From the NCBI RefSeq assembly GCF_000717185.1, contig NZ_JNYE01000093.1, positions 6,844 through 70,843 on the forward strand: a stretch of 64,000 bases of DNA, given 5' to 3'. This DNA is from Kitasatospora phosalacinea. Its GTDB lineage: Bacteria; Actinomycetota; Actinomycetes; Streptomycetales; Streptomycetaceae. The stretch's first letter is position 1, and every line of letters begins with the position of its first letter. Under the pieces are notes generated by a model. That model worked only from the letters and a program-made list of their open reading frames with translations, searched no databases and had not been told where the DNA came from. Below are positions 10,642-19,881 of the stretch, piece by piece. The position numbers and the translations under genes are program-made.

Positions 10642-11718
10642 TCAGTCCGTGAGCAGGACGGTCCGCAGCCCCTCCCCGGCCCGCATCTGGGCGACCGCCT
10701 CGTTGACGCGGGCCAGCGGCAGCCGGTGAGTGATCATTCCGGCGAGGTCGAGCCGCCCCGCGCGCCACAGGTCGATCGCGAGGCCGACGGTGCGGCGGAC
10801 GTCGCCGCCGCCGTACATCGAGGGCAGCAGGCGCTTCTCGTTGAAGAAGAGTTCGCCCATGCTGAAGGCGACCTTGTCGTCCTGGGCCCCGGCGCCGATC
10901 ACCACGACCGCGCCGCCGCGGCGGGCCGCGTCGTAGCCGGCCCGGACGGTGGCGGCGCGGCCGACGGCCTCGAAGACGTGGTCGTAGCCGCCGGGCAACT
11001 CGCGGGCGGCGTGCTTGAGTTGTTCGGGGGCGATGGCGTCGGTGGCGCCGAAGCCGAGGGCGCGTTCGCGGCGGGAGGCGACGGGGTCGACGACGGTGAT
11101 GCGGGTGGCGCCGCTGATCCGGGCGCCCTGGACGGCGGCGATGCCGACGCCGCCCGCGCCGATCACGGCGACGGTCGAACCGGCTTCCACCCGTGCGGTG
11201 TTGACGACGGCGCCGAGTCCGGTGGTGACGCCGCAGCCGATCAGGGCGGCGAGTTCGTGGGGCAGGTCGGCGGGCACCGGGATGACGCTGTCGGCGGCGA
11301 CGACGAGTTCCTCGGCGAACGCACCGGTGCTGTAGAAGCCGTACACGTCGGTGTCGCCGCCGATCCGGAAGGCGGGGGTGGTGAGGCGGCGGATCGAGGC
11401 GGTGCACAGGTGGGTGCGGCCGGCCCGGCAGGCGGGGCAGTGGCCGCACGGGGGCATCCAGCAGAGCACGACCCGGTCGCCGGGGGCGAGGCCGGTGACG
11501 CCGGGGCCGACCTCGACGACGTCCCCGGCGCCTTCGTGGCCGGGCACGAAGGGGGCGGGCTGCGGCAGGATCCCGGCCATCGCGGACAGGTCGGAGTGGC
11601 AGAGGCTGGCGGCCCGCACCCGGATCCGGACCCGGCCGGGCCCGAAGCCGACGGCTTCGACGTCGTCGCGGACGTCCAGGGTGTCCTGTCCGGTCTGCTG
11701 CAGGATCGCTGCGCGCAC
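10642..11718 (-). CDS. Zinc-dependent medium-chain alcohol dehydrogenase
   Basis: 358 residues from GTG 11718, chosen because GGGAG lies six bases upstream. Catalytic zinc ligands appear in LCHSDLS and GHEGAGDV; the structural zinc site is the four-Cys PPCGHCPACRAGRTHLC. The Rossmann fold has GAGGVGIAAVQ. The sequence resembles class III-like and NDMA/mycothiol-dependent actinobacterial dehydrogenases that act on primary alcohols or aldehyde adducts; the substrate cannot be read from sequence. It stands alone, convergent with the exporter gene. Confidence 0.88.
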   Translation of the reverse strand: MRAAILQQTGQDTLDVRDDVEAVGFGPGRVRIRVRAASLCHSDLSAMAGILPQPAPFVPGHEGAGDVVEVGPGVTGLAPGDRVVLCWMPPCGHCPACRAGRTHLCTASIRRLTTPAFRIGGDTDVYGFYSTGAFAEELVVAADSVIPVPADLPHELAALIGCGVTTGLGAVVNTARVEAGSTVAVIGAGGVGIAAVQGARISGATRITVVDPVASRRERALGFGATDAIAPEQLKHAARELPGGYDHVFEAVGRAATVRAGYDAARRGGAVVVIGAGAQDDKVAFSMGELFFNEKRLLPSMYGGGDVRRTVGLAIDLWRAGRLDLAGMITHRLPLARVNEAVAQMRAGEGLRTVLLTD

Positions 11719-11991
11719 GGGCTGCTCCCAGGGTGATCGGCCGCCGGTGACGGCAGGGTGACGGCACCGGGCGGAACGCGTTCCACCGCGGCCGCCCCTG
11801 TATAGCGCATCCCCGGCTCCCGGCGGGCGGTTCGGGTGCCGACCTGCCTCCCCGACCCGCTTCCCGCAACCCGCTTCCGCCGGCCCGTCGGCTGTGGCAG
11901 GATCCGCCGCCGTGTCCACTGCCGAAACCCCGCCCGTCCCGGCCCCGGCCGAACCGGCCCCCACCGTTCCCGCCTGCGGCACGGCGCGTCG

Positions 11992-13041
11992 GTGGGCGCG
12001 TTCCTGCTCGCGGGGGCGGTGCACCTGGTGTCGCTGGCGGTGCTGCTGGCCGGGGTGTGCCTGGTGGTGGGGTGGCCGCTGGGCGGCTGGCCGGCCCGGG
12101 TGCTGGGCGTGGTCGCGCTGGCGGTGGCGTTCCTGCTGCGTCCGCGGCTGGGCCGCCCGCGGCGTTCCGGGGTGCTGACCCGGGAGGCCGCGCCGACCCT
12201 GTACGGGCTGGTCGACGCGGTCTCGGCGGAGCTGGGCGCGCCGAAGGTCGACTCGATCGTGGTGGACTCCGACTTCAACGCCGCCTTCGGCGTCCTCGGT
12301 CTGCGCCGCCACCGGCAGTTGGTGATCGGCCTGCCGCTGTGGACGGTGCTCACCCGGCAGCAGCGGGTCGCGCTGCTCGGGCACGAGATCGGGCACTGCG
12401 TGAACGGGGACTCCCGGCGCGGCGTGTGGACGGCTTCCGCCATCGGCGCGCTGAACGAGTGGTACGTGCTCACCTACCCGTCGCGCGACAACGAGACGAA
12501 CGCCAACCTGGTCGTCGCCATCGCCTCCGCCGTCACCGTCCTGCTGCTGGGCGTGCTCAACTTCGGGGTGCGGGCGCTCAGGAGGCTGATGTACCGCCTG
12601 TACCTGCGCAGCGGGCAGGCGGCCGAGCACCGGGCCGACCTGATGGCCGCGCGGCTGGCGTCCCCGCGGGACGCGCGGGGCATGCTGCAGGCGATGCTCA
12701 ACGACTCCACGCTGGACGCGGTGCTGACCCGGCAGCGGGCGCTGCCGCGGGCCGGTGGCCGGGCGGTGCGGGCGGCCGGGCCGATGCCGGGGCTGTGGGA
12801 CGCGCTGGCCGAGGCGGCCCGGACGGTCCCGCCGACCGAGGTGGAGCGCCGGGTGCGGCTGTCGGAGCGGGAGGTGTCCGCCACCGACGTCTCGCACCCG
12901 CCGACCTACCTGCGGCTGCGGCTGCTGGCCTCGGCCCCTCCGGCCGACCGTCCCCCGCTGGTGCTGGACGCCGGGCGGGACGCCCTGATCGACGCGGAGC
13001 TGGCGCCGAGCCGGGCCCGGATCGCCGCCGAGCTGCTGTGA
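11992..13041 (+). CDS. M48-family membrane zinc metalloprotease, start uncertain
   Basis: From GTG 11992 it has about 349 residues: membrane helices at 3-45, LTREAAPTLYGLVDAVS, the zinc motif HEIGHCVN, a further membrane segment (SAVTVLLLGVLNFGV) and EHRADLMAA supplying the third ligand Glu. The fold is the HtpX/Ste24 type acting at the membrane. The same frame is open back to GTG 11836 but that stretch is Arg-rich and unlike a protein. In another frame, GTG 11912 begins STAETPPVPAPAEPAPTVPAC, which looks like a natural N-terminus ending in a zinc-ribbon Cys; the two frames meet near 11970-11990. An ancestral N-terminal region may have been partly deleted. Confidence 0.78.
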   Translation: MGAFLLAGAVHLVSLAVLLAGVCLVVGWPLGGWPARVLGVVALAVAFLLRPRLGRPRRSGVLTREAAPTLYGLVDAVSAELGAPKVDSIVVDSDFNAAFGVLGLRRHRQLVIGLPLWTVLTRQQRVALLGHEIGHCVNGDSRRGVWTASAIGALNEWYVLTYPSRDNETNANLVVAIASAVTVLLLGVLNFGVRALRRLMYRLYLRSGQAAEHRADLMAARLASPRDARGMLQAMLNDSTLDAVLTRQRALPRAGGRAVRAAGPMPGLWDALAEAARTVPPTEVERRVRLSEREVSATDVSHPPTYLRLRLLASAPPADRPPLVLDAGRDALIDAELAPSRARIAAELL

Positions 13042-13128
13042 CCGCCCGGGAACCGTCCTGCGGCGGGGGCGTTCCTACCATCCAGTAGGGTCCTGGGGCA
13101 GCCACCCCCGGCCCGGCAGGAGCGCCCG

Positions 13129-13860
13129 ATGACCGACCCCACCCCCGCCGCCCCGTCCCCGTCCGCGGCCCTCCCCGCGTCCCCGTCCCCTTCCGCCGCC
13201 CCGTCCGCGGCCGGCGGGCCCGTCCCGGCCCCGCCGGTCCTGGCGGCCTTCCGGGCCGCGACCGGTTTCATGCCGGAGGACGAGGGCCTGGCCCTGTACG
13301 CGGCGGCGCTCGACGCGGCCGGGCGCACCGGCCTGCCGCTGCTGGAGATCGGCACGTACTGCGGGCGTTCGGCGATCCTGCTGGCGGACGCGGCCCGCCG
13401 GGCCGGGACGGTCGCGCTGACCGTCGACCACCACCGCGGCTCGGAGGAGCAGCAGCCGGGCTGGGAGTACCACGACCCGTCGCTGGTCGACCCGGAGGTC
13501 GGCCTGATGGACACCCTGCCGCGGTTCCGCCGCACCCTGCACGCGGCGGGCCTGGAGGAGCACGTGGTCGCGCTGGTCGGCCGGTCGCCGCAGGTCGCGG
13601 CGGTGTGGCGGGGCCCGCTGGCCCTGGTGTTCGTGGACGGCGGGCACACCGACGAGCACGCGACGGGCGACTACGAGGGCTGGGTGCCGCACCTGGCCGC
13701 GGACGGCCTGCTGGTGGTGCACGACGTCTTCCCCGACCCGGCGGACGGCGGCCAGGCGCCGTACCGGGTGTACCTGCGGGCGCTCGCCGAGGGCTTCGAG
13801 GAGGTGTCGGTGACGGGCTCGCTGCGGGTGCTGCGCCGCGCCGCCGCGACGTCCGGCTGA
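13129..13860 (+). CDS. Class I SAM-dependent methyltransferase (Methyltransf_24 type)
   Basis: 243 residues from ATG, AGGAG upstream. The first ~40 residues are Pro/Ser/Ala-rich. The methyltransferase core starts with LLEIGTYCGRSAILLADAA (SAM-binding GxxxG region), then LTVDHHRGSEEQQPGW, and LVFVDGGHTDEHATGDYEGW, the last typical of the small-O-methyltransferase-like group. A conserved streptomycete gene of unknown substrate. No partner gene adjacent. Confidence 0.85.
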   Translation: MTDPTPAAPSPSAALPASPSPSAAPSAAGGPVPAPPVLAAFRAATGFMPEDEGLALYAAALDAAGRTGLPLLEIGTYCGRSAILLADAARRAGTVALTVDHHRGSEEQQPGWEYHDPSLVDPEVGLMDTLPRFRRTLHAAGLEEHVVALVGRSPQVAAVWRGPLALVFVDGGHTDEHATGDYEGWVPHLAADGLLVVHDVFPDPADGGQAPYRVYLRALAEGFEEVSVTGSLRVLRRAAATSG

Positions 13861-14103
13861 CTCGCACCGGGCACGTCCGACCCCGTCCGGGAGCGAAATT
13901 CCCGGGCCCGGACGGGAACGATCACCGCCGCTGCGGCGTCGTCCCCACCGCGACGCGTTGCCGATCCGCCGTGACCGCGCGCACCGGCGGCCGGTACGGT
14001 GTCGGCGGCAGACGACGAACGGCCCGTACGGGGAGCGGCCCGTACGGCGCACGGGCACCGGCCACCCGGTGCGGGACCGGTCAGTTGGGGGCGAGGTCAG
14101 GGC

Positions 14104-15516
14104 ATGACGGAACAGGGCAGTGCCGCGAGGGCGGTCTGGGACCCGACCGCGAACAACGGCGCGGGCGGCTGGGTCCGCCGCCCGGTGGCGGCCGACCCGG
14201 CTGCGGCGGGGCCGCCCACCACGGCGATCCCGCTACCGCCGATCCCGCCCGGCCCGGCGGCCCCGGCCGCGCCCGTGCCCCCGCAGGCCGGGCAGCAGCC
14301 GCCCGCGGCCCCGTTCCAGCCCGGTCCGCCGCCGCAGGGCCTGCCGCCCCAGCAGCAGGCCCCCCAGCCGCAGCAGCAGGGGTACGGCTACCCGCCGCAG
14401 CAGACCTTCGGCGGCCAGCAGCCCGGCTTCACCCCGCCACCCGGCCCCGGCCCCGGCCCCGGCCCGCAGCAGGCGCCACCGCAGCAACAGCAGCCGCCGG
14501 GCTACGGCTACCCGCCGCAGCAGCCGCCCCAGCAACAGCCGCCGCAGCCGTCCTTCGGCGGCCCGCCGCCAGGCTTCGGCGGCCCGCAGCAGCCGGGCTT
14601 CACCCCGCCGCCCGGCCCCGGCGGCCCGTCGTTCGGCGGGAACCAGGGCTTCGGGGGCAACCAGAGCTTCGGCGGCCAGCAGTCCTTCGGCGGCCAGCAG
14701 CAGTTCCCGAACGGCCCGGGCGGCCCGGGCGGCCCGAACAACCCGGGCGGCTACGGCGGCTACCAGGAGCCGGAGTTCGACTACGAGGAGGATCCGCGCC
14801 GCCACCGCACCCCGCTGCTGATCGGCGCGGCCGTGGCGCTGGTCCTGCTGATCGGCGGGGCCGTGGTGCTGGTGCTGCAGAACAGCGGCTCGAACGACTC
14901 CCCGTCCGCCGGCGGCAGCAGCAACCCGACCGCGGCGCAGCCGAGTCCGGGCGCGGGCGGGTCGGGCGGCAGCCAGGGCGCTTCCCCGGCGGCGTCCGCG
15001 TCGCCGTCGGCCTCGGCGTCGGCGTCCGCATCGGCCTCGCCGTCGGCCGGGCCGGAGGCGCAGGCGCAGGCGCAGGCGCTGGACGCGCTGCTGAGCGAGG
15101 GCGAGGACGCGAAGGCCCCGATCGGCAACGCGGTGGCGAAGGTGCGCAGCTGCCCGGCGAAGGCGGAGGTCGACAGTGCGGCGCAGGTGTTCGACACCGG
15201 TGCGCAGCAGCGCGAGACGCTGCTGGGCAAGCTGGCCGACCTGAAGACCGACAGCCTGCCGGGCGGTGACGCGGCGGTGGCTTCGCTGCGGACGGCCTGG
15301 CAGACCTCGGCGGACATCGACCGGGCGTACGCGGCCTGGGCGCGCACCGTCTCGGAGAAGGGCTGCACCAACAACCAGGTGCCCAGCACGGCCGATCTGA
15401 GCCGTGCCAACGACCTCAACCCGAAGGCCACCCAGTCGAAGCAGGACTTCGCGGCGAAGTGGAAGCCGATCGCCCAGGCCTACGGGCTGACGCCCCGCAC
15501 CGGGGACAGGATCTGA
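14104..15516 (+). CDS. Pro/Gln-rich single-pass membrane protein
   Basis: 470 residues from ATG 14104. Residues 1-225 are a cytoplasmic disordered region built of Pro/Gln/Gly/Phe repeats (QQ-GYGYPPQQ, SFGGxQ). There is one membrane helix (LLIGAAVALVLLIGGAVVLVLQ), a Ser/Ala-rich extracytoplasmic spacer, and a compact C-terminal domain of about 140 residues with two Cys (RSCPAKAE and KGCTNNQ), probably disulphide-linked. No catalytic motif. It stops seven bases before the amidase gene, so the two are likely co-transcribed; a cell-envelope role is plausible. Confidence 0.75.
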   Translation: MTEQGSAARAVWDPTANNGAGGWVRRPVAADPAAAGPPTTAIPLPPIPPGPAAPAAPVPPQAGQQPPAAPFQPGPPPQGLPPQQQAPQPQQQGYGYPPQQTFGGQQPGFTPPPGPGPGPGPQQAPPQQQQPPGYGYPPQQPPQQQPPQPSFGGPPPGFGGPQQPGFTPPPGPGGPSFGGNQGFGGNQSFGGQQSFGGQQQFPNGPGGPGGPNNPGGYGGYQEPEFDYEEDPRRHRTPLLIGAAVALVLLIGGAVVLVLQNSGSNDSPSAGGSSNPTAAQPSPGAGGSGGSQGASPAASASPSASASASASASPSAGPEAQAQAQALDALLSEGEDAKAPIGNAVAKVRSCPAKAEVDSAAQVFDTGAQQRETLLGKLADLKTDSLPGGDAAVASLRTAWQTSADIDRAYAAWARTVSEKGCTNNQVPSTADLSRANDLNPKATQSKQDFAAKWKPIAQAYGLTPRTGDRI

Positions 15517-15523
15517 GGAACAC

Positions 15524-16576
15524 GTGACAGGCCGTACCACCCCGCACCACGTCCGTCCCGACGGTCCCGAGGACCCGGACCCGTACGCCGACCCGTACGC
15601 CGACCCGGCGCGGCGGGCCGCGCGCTGGCGGCCGGCCGCGAAGGTGGCGGCCGTGGTGCTGCCGGTGTGCCTGATCGGCTGGCTGGGCTGGCAGGCCGTG
15701 GCCAACAGCTCGCGGGACGTCACCTCGAACGCCTCGGCGCCGCGCACGCCGAGCTACGCGGAGGGCGACCGGGTGGACGGTTCCGACGCGGACGGCGGCT
15801 CCCCGGCGGCCTCCGCCGCGGGTCCGGGCGCAGCGGCCGCCCCGTCGGCCGCGCCGTCGCCGTCGGCCGGGGCCTCGGCCGCGGCCGCGCCGGGCGGGGG
15901 GCCGAAGCCGCTGGCCGGGCGGACGGTGCTGCTCGACCCGGGCCACAACACGGGCAACGCCGAGCACACCGCCGAGATCGGCCGCAAGGTGGACATCGGC
16001 AACAGCCGCAAGGAGTGCGACACCACCGGCACCTCGACCAACGCGGGCTACCCGGAGGCCGAGTTCACCCTGGACGTGGTGCACCGGGCCCGGCAGATCC
16101 TCCAGGACCGGGGCGCGACGGTGGTGCTCACCCAGGACGGCGACCGCCCCTGGGGCCCGTGCATCGACGAACGCGCCCGGCTCGGCAACGACGCGAAGGC
16201 GGACGCGGCGGTCTCGGTGCACGCGGACGGCGCGCCGTCCTCCGGCACCGGCTTCCACGTGATCATGCCCGCCCGGGTGGTCGCCGGACCGGCCGACACC
16301 TCCGCGATCGTCGAGCCCTCGCACCGGCTGGGCGTGCTGCTGCGCGACGCCTTCAAGGCCGGCACCGGGGAGCCGTACTCCAGCTACATCGGCCAGCAGG
16401 GCCTGGACACCCGCAGCGACCTGGGCGGCCTCAACCTGTCCAAGGTACCGAAGGTGTTCATCGAGTGCGGGAACATGCGCAACTCGGGCGACGCCCAGCG
16501 GATGGCCGACCCGCAGTGGCGGCAGAGCGCCGCCCAGGCCCTGGCCGATGCCCTGACCAGCTATCTCACCGGGTGA
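15524..16576 (+). CDS. N-acetylmuramoyl-L-alanine amidase (Amidase_3), membrane-anchored
   Basis: 350 residues from GTG with GAGGAACAC upstream. One N-terminal membrane helix (AAVVLPVCLIGWLGWQAV, about 45-62), a Ser/Ala spacer, then an Amidase_3 zinc hydrolase: TVLLDPGHNTG (first His), YPEAEFTLDVV (Glu), VSVHADGA (second His) and FIECGNMRN (catalytic Glu). It cleaves the lactyl-peptide bond of peptidoglycan. Located just after a membrane protein gene, with which it probably forms an operon. Confidence 0.9.
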   Translation: MTGRTTPHHVRPDGPEDPDPYADPYADPARRAARWRPAAKVAAVVLPVCLIGWLGWQAVANSSRDVTSNASAPRTPSYAEGDRVDGSDADGGSPAASAAGPGAAAAPSAAPSPSAGASAAAAPGGGPKPLAGRTVLLDPGHNTGNAEHTAEIGRKVDIGNSRKECDTTGTSTNAGYPEAEFTLDVVHRARQILQDRGATVVLTQDGDRPWGPCIDERARLGNDAKADAAVSVHADGAPSSGTGFHVIMPARVVAGPADTSAIVEPSHRLGVLLRDAFKAGTGEPYSSYIGQQGLDTRSDLGGLNLSKVPKVFIECGNMRNSGDAQRMADPQWRQSAAQALADALTSYLTG

Positions 16577-16769
16577 GCCGACCGGCCCGCCCCCGATCCC
16601 ACCCCGATTCCCGGCGCCCCCTCCCGTACCGATTCGGTGCGGATCCGGAGGGCGCCGTGCACGCGGCGTCGCCTTGGCTCTAGGCTTTTGCCCCGTCGTA
16701 CCGACCCGGTACCACGGGGGCCCGGTCAACCGCCCGCCGACCACGACTACACCAATGAGGGGAACGTCA

Positions 16770-17702
16770 GTGAATCTGCGCGCTCTCACCAGGGGAGACG
16801 CCGCCGTCGCCGGTGCGGCCGTATTGCTCCTGATTTCATCCTTCCTGCCGTACCGGAGTGTGGACTGCGGTTCGTACTGCCGGGGCGACAACTCCCGCAA
16901 CGCCTGGACGTCGGACTACTTCCCGGTGCTCCAGTCGATCTTCCTGCTCGGCATCATCGGTGCCGCGCTGATCGTGCTCGGCGCCCTGCAGAAGGCGACC
17001 CTGGGCAACAAGGAGTTCCTCGGGCTGCGCCTCGACCAGTGGGGCGGCGCCGCGATCGTGATCGCCCTGTGGAACTCGCTGTGGGCCCTGGGCGGCAGCG
17101 CCCCCGAGGGCGTGGACATCGGCGGCGGGGCCTGGCTCGGCCTGGTCTCGGTGCTGGTGATGGCCGGTGTCGTGATCGCGGGCCGCGCGGTGCCCGCGCT
17201 GCAGGCCCCGCTGAGCACCGGCGCCCCGGCCGTCGGCCAGCAGTACCCGCCGTACGGCGCCCAGCAGCAGCAGCCGGGTGCGGCCGGCTACGGCTACCCC
17301 GGTGCGCAGCAGCAGCAGTTCCCCGGCCAGCAGCCCGAGCAGGGCGGCCAGCCGTTCGGCCAGCAGCAGCCCGCTCCGGGCGGCTACGGCTTCCCGCAGG
17401 CCGCCCAGGCCGCGCCGTCCCCGGCCGCGGCCGCGGTCGCGCCGCTGCCCACCGCGGTGCAGCCCGCCGTCCAGGAGCAGGTCCCGGCGCAGGGCGGCGC
17501 CCCGTTCGCGCCGTTCTGGTTCGCCGTCCCGGCGGTGCGCCAGCTCGCCAACAAGGACAACCCGGCCGCCCCGGCGGTCGGCGAGCTCGTCCCCGGCACC
17601 TGGTACCTGGCCGTCGACCAGCGCGGCGCGGCCCTGGTCGCCCAGCTCCCGGACGGCACCCACGGCGTCCTGAACGACACCACCGGCATCCAGCGCGGCT
17701 GA
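16770..17702 (+). CDS. Four-helix membrane protein with Gln-rich linker
   Basis: 310 residues from GTG 16770, chosen because GAGGGG lies just upstream. Membrane segments lie at about 11-29, 50-75, 88-105 and 118-140, with a short Cys-containing outer loop (VDCGSYCRGDN). A Gln/Gly/Pro/Ala-rich linker (QQQQPGAAGYGYPG...) leads to a small C-terminal domain (APFWFAVPAVRQL...GTWYLAVDQRG). I do not recognise a named family. It is followed by a strong terminator. Confidence 0.75.
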   Translation: MNLRALTRGDAAVAGAAVLLLISSFLPYRSVDCGSYCRGDNSRNAWTSDYFPVLQSIFLLGIIGAALIVLGALQKATLGNKEFLGLRLDQWGGAAIVIALWNSLWALGGSAPEGVDIGGGAWLGLVSVLVMAGVVIAGRAVPALQAPLSTGAPAVGQQYPPYGAQQQQPGAAGYGYPGAQQQQFPGQQPEQGGQPFGQQQPAPGGYGFPQAAQAAPSPAAAAVAPLPTAVQPAVQEQVPAQGGAPFAPFWFAVPAVRQLANKDNPAAPAVGELVPGTWYLAVDQRGAALVAQLPDGTHGVLNDTTGIQRG

Positions 17703-17780
17703 CGCCCCCGTCGCCCTCGGGGCACGCACGGCGTGCACCCGGGGGCGCGGGGAACTGCGCGCAGCGGCAGGATCCGGTGC

Positions 17781-17827
17781 CGAAGGCCCGCCCCGAGAGG
17801 GAACTCCCCTCCCCGGGCGGGCCTTCG
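17781..17827. terminator. Bidirectional terminator with 13-bp arms
   Basis: Positions 17781-17793 (CGAAGGCCCGCCC) and 17815-17827 are perfect inverted copies around a 21-base loop. It lies between convergent genes. Just upstream (17736-17760) is GGGCGCGGGGAACTGCGCG, a short motif frequently seen in streptomycete intergenic DNA. Confidence 0.8.
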
Positions 17828-17890
17828 CGTTGCGTTCACCGCGCCCCGCGCCCCGCACCCCGCGCCCCGCACGGCCCGGCGCCGGAACCG

Positions 17891-18970
17891 CTAGCAGCAG
17901 TCGCTGACCACCAGCCCGCCCGGCAGGTGCTCGCCGCCGAAGACGCTGACCGTCGCGTGGTCGCCGCCGAGGGCCGCGACGGCGAGCAGCAGCGCACCGG
18001 CCGTCCAGGTGGTGCGTTCCTCGGGCCAGATCGCGTGGTCCTCGTAGACGTAGCCGGTCCAGTAGGAGCCGTCCTGGTGGCGCAGGTGCTGGATCCAGCG
18101 GAGGATCTCGACGGCCCGGTCGGACTGCCCGGCGGCCCACAGGGCGAGGGCGAGTTCGGCGCTCTCGCCGCCGGTGACCCAGGGGCGGTCGCTGACGCAG
18201 CGGACGCCGAGGCCGGGGACGACGAAGCGGTCCCAGTCGGCGGCGAGGCGGCGGGTGGCGTCCTCGCCGCGCAGGGCGGTGCCGAGGACGGGGTAGTACC
18301 AGTCCATGGAGTAGCGGTCCTTGTCGAGGAACCGCTCGGGGTGGCGGGCGATGGCGTGCCGGAGGCGTCCGGCGGCGAGTTCCCAGTCGGGTTGCGGCCG
18401 GTCGAGGTGGTCGGCGACGGCGAGTCCGCAGCGCAGGGCGTGCAGGATGGAGCAGGAGCCGGTGAGCAGGGCGTCGGTGGCGGCGGTGCCGTCCTCGTCC
18501 TGGCGCCAGGCGACGGCGCCGCCGGGGAGGCTGAGCCGGACGGTGTGGTCGAGGGCGCGGCTGACGGTGGGCCAGATCCGTTCGAGGAAGCGGTCGTCGC
18601 CGGTGGCGAGGTGGTGGTGCCAGGCGCCGACGGCGACGTACGCGCAGAAGTTGGTCTCGCGGGCGAGGTCGGTGGCGGTGCCGTCGGGGGTGCCGGGCTG
18701 TCCGTAGGCGTAGGCGGCGTACCAGGAGCCGTCGGGGTTCTGCCGGTCGGCGAGCCACCGGTAGGCGGCTTCGGCGGCGGCGTGCTCGCCCGCGGTGTCG
18801 AGGGCCATGGCGGCCTCGGTGTGGTCCCAGGGGTCGAGGTGGCCGCCGTGGAACCAGGGGATCGCGCCGTCGGGCTGCTGGTGGGCGAGGATCGAGCGGA
18901 CGGTGTCGGCGGCCTGCGCGGCGTCCAGGACGCCGTCGAGCAGCAGGGCGGCGGGGACGGCGGCCGTCAC
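17891..18970 (-). CDS. Alpha/alpha-toroid (prenyltransferase/glycosidase-like) protein
   Basis: 359 residues from GTG 18970, whose GTGA overlaps the methyltransferase stop. Sequence shows helical-hairpin repeats with QQPDGAIPW, DRQNPDGSWYAA and HLRHQDGSYWTGY, the QxPDGSW-type signature shared by terpene-cyclase-like toroids, plus WDHTEAAMAL and ETNFCAYVAVGAWHH that recall six-hairpin glycosidases. No signal peptide. It ends in SDCC. Translational coupling to the methyltransferase, with the GT4 gene upstream, suggests joint action in a glycoconjugate or lipid pathway; substrate unknown. Confidence 0.8.
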   Translation of the reverse strand: MTAAVPAALLLDGVLDAAQAADTVRSILAHQQPDGAIPWFHGGHLDPWDHTEAAMALDTAGEHAAAEAAYRWLADRQNPDGSWYAAYAYGQPGTPDGTATDLARETNFCAYVAVGAWHHHLATGDDRFLERIWPTVSRALDHTVRLSLPGGAVAWRQDEDGTAATDALLTGSCSILHALRCGLAVADHLDRPQPDWELAAGRLRHAIARHPERFLDKDRYSMDWYYPVLGTALRGEDATRRLAADWDRFVVPGLGVRCVSDRPWVTGGESAELALALWAAGQSDRAVEILRWIQHLRHQDGSYWTGYVYEDHAIWPEERTTWTAGALLLAVAALGGDHATVSVFGGEHLPGGLVVSDCC

Positions 18971-19707
18971 GCGCCCGCTCCGGGCTCGTGCGGCTTGCTG
19001 GCGTAGACGACGAAGGACTTGCCGAGGACGGGGTTGAGGGCCTTCTCGGCGGCCTTGGTGAGGGTGGAGATGACGGGGGTGCCGACGATGTCCCAGACCA
19101 GCAGTTGGTGGTAGGCGCGCACCGGCAGGGCCTTGTCGTTGTTGACGCCGACCGCGCACTTGATCCACCAGTAGGGAGCGTGCAGGGCGTGCGCGTGGTG
19201 GGTGCCGTACGGGGTGAGGCCGGCTCCGCGGACCTTCTCGACGAGTTCGTCGCCCTTGTAGATCCGGATGTGGCCGCCCTCGACCTCGTGGTACTCGTCG
19301 GACAGCGCCCAGCAGATCTTCTCGGGCAGGTAGCGGGGGACGGTGACGGCGAGCAGTCCGCCGGGCTTGAGGACGCGGACCATCTCGGCGAGGACGCCCT
19401 CGTCGTCGGGGATGTGCTCCATCACCTCGGAGATGATGATCTTGTCGAAGGTGGCGTCGTCGAAGGGCAGGTTGAGCGCGTCGCCCTCCATCGCGGTGGC
19501 GCCGGCCCCGGCGGGGGCCTCGCCGGCCTGCTCCATGGCGGCGAACCACTTGCGGACCTCGGCGATCTCCTCGGCGTTCCGGTCGAGGGCGACCACGTTG
19601 GCGCCGCGCCGGTAGCACTCGAACGCGTGCCGGCCGCCGCCGCAGCCCAGGTCGAGCACCCGGTCGCCGGGGGCGAGCGGGAAGCGGGAGAAGTCGACGG
19701 TCAGCAC
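18967..19707 (-). CDS. Class I SAM-dependent methyltransferase
   Basis: 246 residues from GTG 19707 (GGGAG six bases upstream), giving the N-terminus LTVDFSRFPLAPGDRVLDLGCGGGRHAFE. Motif I is LDLGCGGG, with VVALDRNAEE (ribose-binding acidic residue) and PFDDATFDKIIISEVMEHI. A longer in-frame start at 19761 exists but lacks a good binding site. It overlaps the next gene by four bases and follows a GT4 gene. Confidence 0.87.
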   Translation of the reverse strand: MLTVDFSRFPLAPGDRVLDLGCGGGRHAFECYRRGANVVALDRNAEEIAEVRKWFAAMEQAGEAPAGAGATAMEGDALNLPFDDATFDKIIISEVMEHIPDDEGVLAEMVRVLKPGGLLAVTVPRYLPEKICWALSDEYHEVEGGHIRIYKGDELVEKVRGAGLTPYGTHHAHALHAPYWWIKCAVGVNNDKALPVRAYHQLLVWDIVGTPVISTLTKAAEKALNPVLGKSFVVYASKPHEPGAGA

Positions 19708-19780
19708 TGCGGGCTCCCATTCGCGGAGGGGTGGGGTACTTCGGAGTTGACGGTTCGTCACCCGACGAAGTGTCGTCCGA

Positions 19781-19840
19781 CACGGGGCCGGTCGGCACGG
19801 GGCCGGTCGGCACGGGGCCGGTCGGCACGGGGCCGGTCGG
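19781..19840. repeat. 15-bp tandem repeat, four exact copies
   Basis: CACGGGGCCGGTCGG is repeated four times without change in the gap between the glycosyltransferase stop (19882) and the methyltransferase start (19707). It may be slippage-generated and vary in copy number between strains. Confidence 0.9.
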
Positions 19841-19881
19841 CCGGAGCTGCGCGGGTCGGCGCTGCGCGGGCCGACCCGCCG

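Noticed and set aside
11836..11991. Upstream extension of the M48 protease from GTG 11836
   Set aside because: The stretch is Arg/Pro-rich with no signal or domain features and no binding site; the frame is probably open by chance.
19781..19840. CRISPR array
   Set aside because: The repeats are contiguous 15-mers without spacers and there are no cas genes. The same applies to the 7-bp array at 60823.
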